NCBI GenBank assembly: GCA_022818135.1
Contig: JAFMSR010000012.1
Coordinates: 27,915,678 to 27,979,677, forward strand
DNA length: 64,000 nt
Origin: Saxidomus purpurata
Lineage: Eukaryota > Mollusca > Bivalvia > Venerida > Veneridae
Direction of reading: 5' to 3'
In this document: piece after piece, positions 60,341 through 64,000 of the stretch
How positions within the stretch are numbered: the stretch's first letter is position 1
Layout: every line of letters begins with the position of its first letter
The notes under the pieces: model-generated
Databases searched by the model: none
Seen by the model: only the letters and a program-made list of their open reading frames with translations
Told to the model about the DNA's origin: nothing
Position numbers and translations under genes: made by a program

Positions 60341-60770
60341 GTGTTAAGAAAAGATCTGTTGAAATGTTAATGATAAAGAAGTCAGTGATAATATCAATTT
60401 CAGTTTTAATCAGTTGAAAGGTAAAACAGAGAATTTCACTTTTAATCAGTTGAAAGGTAAAACAGAGAAAAAATGTGTAGAAGTTACAAGTTAAAGAAAT
60501 GTCTGTTGGGGTGTTACTTTATGCCAAGTTATGGATATTATCAATTTTAGTTTTAATCAGTTGAACAAAATGTTAAGAAGTTTTAAAAGTTGTAAAAATA
60601 ACTGTTGAAATGTTAATGATAATTCAGTTATGCATAGTACATTTGTATCAATGTCAGTTTAAATCAGTTGAAAGGTAAGAGAAAATGTTGAGAAGTTTTA
60701 ATGTTGAAATGTTAATGGTTATGCAGCAAAGGATACTACCCATTTTAGTTTTAATCAGTAAAAGGTTAGA
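60341..60770 (+). repeat. Decayed outlier repeats related to the satellite
   Basis: ttttaatcagttgaaaggta or close variants recur near 60402, 60443, 60552, 60659 and 60747, separated by aaatgttaagaagttttaaa and gttgaaatgttaatgataa. The latter resembles the satellite sub-repeat, so this may be an old edge of the array. Confidence 0.5.
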
Positions 60771-61051
60771 AGAAAGGGGACGGAAAACCTCGCCACGTGA
60801 CCGCTCCTTTCGCCGGTAGTATAAACCAGCTGATTGTCATAGATTAAAGAATAACTTATAGGGAACCTATAAGGCTGTATGAAACTGAAGAAAGAGGGAG
60901 GGTGTATACATATTTGCCTCTGGCTTTTACTCCAATAATGCCGCTCATCCATCTCCAGGGCTTGGATGAGGGCACATTATTTTCGCAAAACCTTCAGCTT
61001 TTCATGTATACTAACATCTTTAAAGCTTGTCAACAAGAATAAGTAACACAA
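60771..61051 (-). other. Possible 3' part of the DIRS-like relic
   Basis: GC-richer than its surroundings (ggcgaaaggagcggtcacgt on the minus strand), with an imperfect hairpin aatgtgccctcatcc…ggatgagcggcatt near 60946-60980. A 65-codon minus frame is present but unrecognised. Adjacent to the RNase H remnant, so it may belong to the same element. Confidence 0.3.
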
Positions 61052-61900
61052 CTAAAACATCAAATATACACATTTACTAACTGAAACATAACAACATACC
61101 CTTATTACTATACCCACAAAATTCTGTAATTTCAGAGGAGTAAAAGGGATTTTAAGATTATTGAATGGAGGAAAAATATATGGTCTTAGTTCACTCCAGC
61201 AAAAGGAAAAGGCACCAGGTTCTGGGAACCAGGAAACAAAACTATTTAATTGTTTGTTACATCTGGATGCAACCAGATGTACATCTGGTAAGAAAAAGTC
61301 ACAAGTTAATCTGTCTTTGGAGTTAAAAAAATTTCTTGAATAAAAATCTGCTGTTACATTTTCTATGCCAGGTATTTGAACTGCCGACAAAAATATATTT
61401 CTATCAATACACCAGTCCCGTATCTGGCCTACCAAAAAATCCGTAACTTCAGAAACCATACCTCCCATATCATTAACATAGGATACAGCCGTAACATTAT
61501 CTGACTGGACTTCAATATGTACACTTTCTACATCCTTATACAATGACTGCAAAGTGTGAAAAATTGCGAGTAGTTCGAAGTAATTTATATGAGTAACAGA
61601 CTCTGCCATAGACCAATGACTTTTGGCAAACCTGTCGGACTCAACATCAAAACCACCCCAACCAGAGGATGATGAGTCTGTTCTACACTTATAGTCTACA
61701 TTCTTCGGTCTTTGTCCCATATGACAATTGCATTGCTATTCTTCTCAACAATACCCTGTTCATCAGAGTTATAATGGAATCCCCATCTTTTGGAAAAAGA
61801 TTTCTGATTAAGGGCTTCATAGTAAGGGCCTCGATACCATAAGCGCTGATGACAGTATCTATAATGAATCCAAGGGTCACCTGTATACTGTTTCCAAACA
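61052..61900 (-). pseudogene. DIRS/Ngaro-like RT-RNase H remnant
   Basis: The minus-strand frame 61720-61052 (222 residues) contains RNase H features: RTDSSSSGWGG (first Asp), HINYFELLAIFHTLQSL (catalytic Glu region), VQSDNVTAVSYVNDMGGMVS (Asp of SDN, with the MGG signature), LSAVQIPGIENVTADFYSR (last Asp). These are followed by FVSWFPEPGAFSFCWSELRP and YIFPPF, a tail typical of DIRS-type elements. Upstream (61901-61689) a shifted frame with IVEKNSNAIVIWDKDRRM continues the region before RNase H, so there is a frameshift near 61710. No RT catalytic core and no tyrosine recombinase are found. Assignment to DIRS/Ngaro rests on the HIN-LEL and DN-TAV-YxNxMGG motifs. Confidence 0.8.
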
Positions 61901-62004
61901 TCTTTTACAAAACTGAAGCTTGCCTACATCGAATGTTTTTTACCTGAAGAAAATAAAGGTGACTGAATCTAGCCATGGCTTCTGTGTGGCGACTAAGCTG
62001 ACTT

Positions 62005-62140
62005 ATTTTTTTATAGAAGCCAAATATGTCTTGTAATAATTGTCATAACAGGTATTTTGGTCTTGAAACTCAAACTATATGTATTACCATCAACATCTAC
62101 ACCTGAGGAACCAATCCCCATAACTTAGTGTTTGATTTTT
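62005..62140 (+). mobile_element. Left part of a family B element split by another
   Basis: Family B core (aaatatgtcttgtaataatt, ggtcttgaaactcaaactat, caacatctacacctgaggaa, ccccataact) running to gtttgattttt at 62140, exactly where the inserted copy begins. Continues at 63402. Confidence 0.75.
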
Positions 62141-63401
62141 AGCTTGTACCTCGTATTCGAACTGAATAAAGGGAGACCATTGAAGAAATAGATTTCCATC
62201 CCATGGAAACTTAGGTACTTGTTAAAGTTTTTCATAATAGTCAAAAATCTTGTATACTATCAAAGGAATTGACTCTGAAACTCTAAAACTATATGTTTAC
62301 CATCAACTTCTACACATGAGGAAACAATCCCCATAACTCTGTTTTGATTTTTGACAGATTTATGCCCCTTTTTAACTTAGAATTTTGGTTAAAAGTTTTT
62401 TATAAATTCAAATAGCTTGAATACTATCAAAGGTATTGACTTGAAACTCAAAGTGTATGTTTACCATCAACATCTTCACCTGAGGAAATAATCCCCATAA
62501 CTCTGTTTTGATTTTTGACAGATTTATGCCCCTTTTTAACTTAGAATTTTTGGTTAAATTTTTTTATAAAGTCAAATATCTTGAAAACTATCAAAGGTAT
62601 TGACTTGAAACTCAAAATATATGTTTACCATCAACATTTACACCAGAGGAAACAATCCCCATAACTCTGTTTTGATTTTTGACAGATTTATGCCCCTTTT
62701 TAACTTAGAATTTTTGGGAAAAGATTTTATAAAGGCACATATTTTGAATACTTTCAAAGGTATTGACTTGAAACTCAAGTTATGTGTCCACCATCAACAT
62801 CTTCACCTGAAGAAACAAATCCTCATAACTCTGTTTTGATTTTTGTTAGATTTATGCCCCTTTTTAACTTAGAATGTTTAGTTAAAGATTTTTATGATGT
62901 CAAATATCTTGAATACTATCAAACGTATTGACTTGAAACTAAAATTGTTTACTATCAACATCTTCACCAATGTTTTTGATTTTTGACATATTTATGTCCC
63001 TTTTTAACTTAGAATTTTGTCACAGTTTTTACCAGACTATTATTAGAAATACTCAAAATGGCTTACTTTTGAAATATCATAGAATAATTATGCAGCATGC
63101 AGCGGTCATGCTTTTTTAATTTTAAACATATCAATTTTGAAACGTTACAAAGTTATTCATGATCAAATATCCAAGGTCATGTATTTCTTTGAAATTATCC
63201 CCCCCACAGTTGGCTTACAGAATCCAGAGTAAGGCTTTGCATGTAATGTACATTTACATAGGTCTTTGAACAAGTTTCATATCTTTGACCTTAATTCTTA
63301 TAGACAATTACACAATACACCTGTTCTTAGACAAAAAAAAAAACATTTTTCCAACAAGCTTACGAATAGTCGAGCGTGCTGTCATGAGACAGCTCTTGTT
63401 T
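62141..63401 (+). mobile_element. Family B element nested inside another family B element
   Basis: Begins (TTTTT)AGCTTGTACC. Core units carry gacttgaaactcaaa at about 62438, 62601, 62764 and 62929 (163-165 bp), with caccatcaac…ttcacctgagg, ctctgttttgatttttgaca and tttatgcccctttttaactt. The 3' end is aatagtcgagcgt, hairpin GCTGTC-ATGA-GACAGC (63379-63394), then TCTTGTTT. The net insertion is 1,261 bp. The flanks join as gattttt + gacagattt, identical to the uninterrupted core units, so no unique sequence is duplicated. Confidence 0.85.
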
Positions 63402-64000
63402 GACAGATTTATGCCCCTTTTTAACTTAGAACTTTTGGTTAAAGTTTATTATAAATTCAAATATCTTGAATACTATCAAAGGTATTGACTTGAAACTCAA
63501 ACTATATGTTTACCATCAACATCTACACCTGAGGAAACAATCCCCATAACTCTGTTTTGATTTTTGACAGATTTATGCCCCTTTTTAACTTAGAATGTTT
63601 TGTTAAAAGATTTTTATGAATTCAAGTATCTTGAATGCTATCAAAGATATTGACTTGAAACTCAAAATATATGTTTACCATCAACATTTACACCAGAGAA
63701 AACAATCCCCATAACTCTGTTTTGATTTTTGACAGATTTATGCCCCTTTTTTAACTTAGAATTTTTGGGAAAAGATTTTATAAAGTCAAATATTTTGAAT
63801 ACTTACAAAGGTATTGACTTGAAACTCAAATTATGTGTCCACCATCAACATCTTCACCTGAAGAAACAATCCTCATAACTCTGTTTTGATTTTTGTTAGA
63901 TTTATGCCCCTTTTTAACTAAATGTTTTGTTAAAGATTTTTATAAAGTTGAATATCTTGAATACTATCAAACGTATGGACTTGAAACTTAAAATGAATGT
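63402..64000 (+). mobile_element. Right part of the split family B element
   Basis: Resumes with gacagatttatgcccctttt and continues through three more core units to the window edge; the 3' terminus lies outside. Reading frames inside are repeat artefacts. Confidence 0.8.

Noticed and set aside
1..64000. tRNA, rRNA or snRNA genes
   Set aside because: No cloverleaf with A/B boxes and no recognisable rRNA or snRNA core was seen on reading both strands. A covariance-model scan would be needed to exclude diverged copies.

Overview
The window looks like non-coding, repeat-dense DNA from an animal nuclear genome, most likely a bivalve mollusc. It is AT-rich with no bacterial-style operons. Its candidate exons carry GT-AG splice signals, and it holds many short interspersed elements with ~165-bp central tandem repeats of a kind I associate with bivalve genomes. 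The organism call is inference, since no search could be run. Most long reading frames here are artefacts of repeats. Only a handful of exon-sized stretches look like host coding sequence, and all of those are tentative.

Layout. 0-0.46 kb: the 3' end of a small element, then a broken Ty3/gypsy reverse transcriptase. 0.46-1.47 kb: a tandem-core element (family A). 1.6-4.5 kb: a likely host gene fragment of three phase-compatible exons, ending in a possible zinc-ribbon/OB-fold domain and interrupted by a family A element in its first intron. 4.6-8.6 kb: degenerate ~365-bp tandem units invaded by a foldback composite and a family B element. 9-12.1 kb: decayed family A pieces and a ~175-bp tandem array rich in gtccgtccg that switches orientation near 11.7 kb. 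12.8-15.6 kb: three dead non-LTR reverse transcriptase fragments. One is interrupted by a 42-bp palindrome flanked by a 7-bp target duplication. 15.9-18.1 kb: a 2.1-kb foldback-like element. 18.6 kb: a second copy of the mini-palindrome. 19.3-24 kb: a tentative three-exon secreted-protein gene enclosing a clean hAT-type MITE and a family B element. 24.2-27 kb: three elements lying end to end. 28-33 kb: AT-rich DNA, a MITE, more elements and a minus-strand candidate first exon.

33.5-60.8 kb is dominated by one AT-rich satellite family in two blocks. The first (33.5-40.5 kb) is heterogeneous. The second (47.85-59.15 kb) has a homogeneous core with a 345-bp higher-order unit built of six related sub-repeats. 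Between them lie a family B element, 45-bp and 63-bp minisatellites related in opposite orientation, and ordinary repeats. 61-61.9 kb holds a minus-strand DIRS/Ngaro-like RNase H remnant. The end (62-64 kb) is one family B element inserted inside another.

Main themes. First, families A, B and C differ in their internal repeats but share end architecture: a 5' T-run plus AGCTC, short subterminal inverted repeats, and a 3' hairpin followed by CTCTTG(T)n. They insert into T-runs without any visible unique target duplication, and in this window all of them point the same way. This fits non-autonomous Helitron/Helentron-like elements. Two 'empty sites' available within the window define the insertion boundaries. 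Second, a tiny 36-42-bp palindromic element with 7-bp target duplications occurs twice. Third, the satellite block shows a young homogenised centre with decayed edges.
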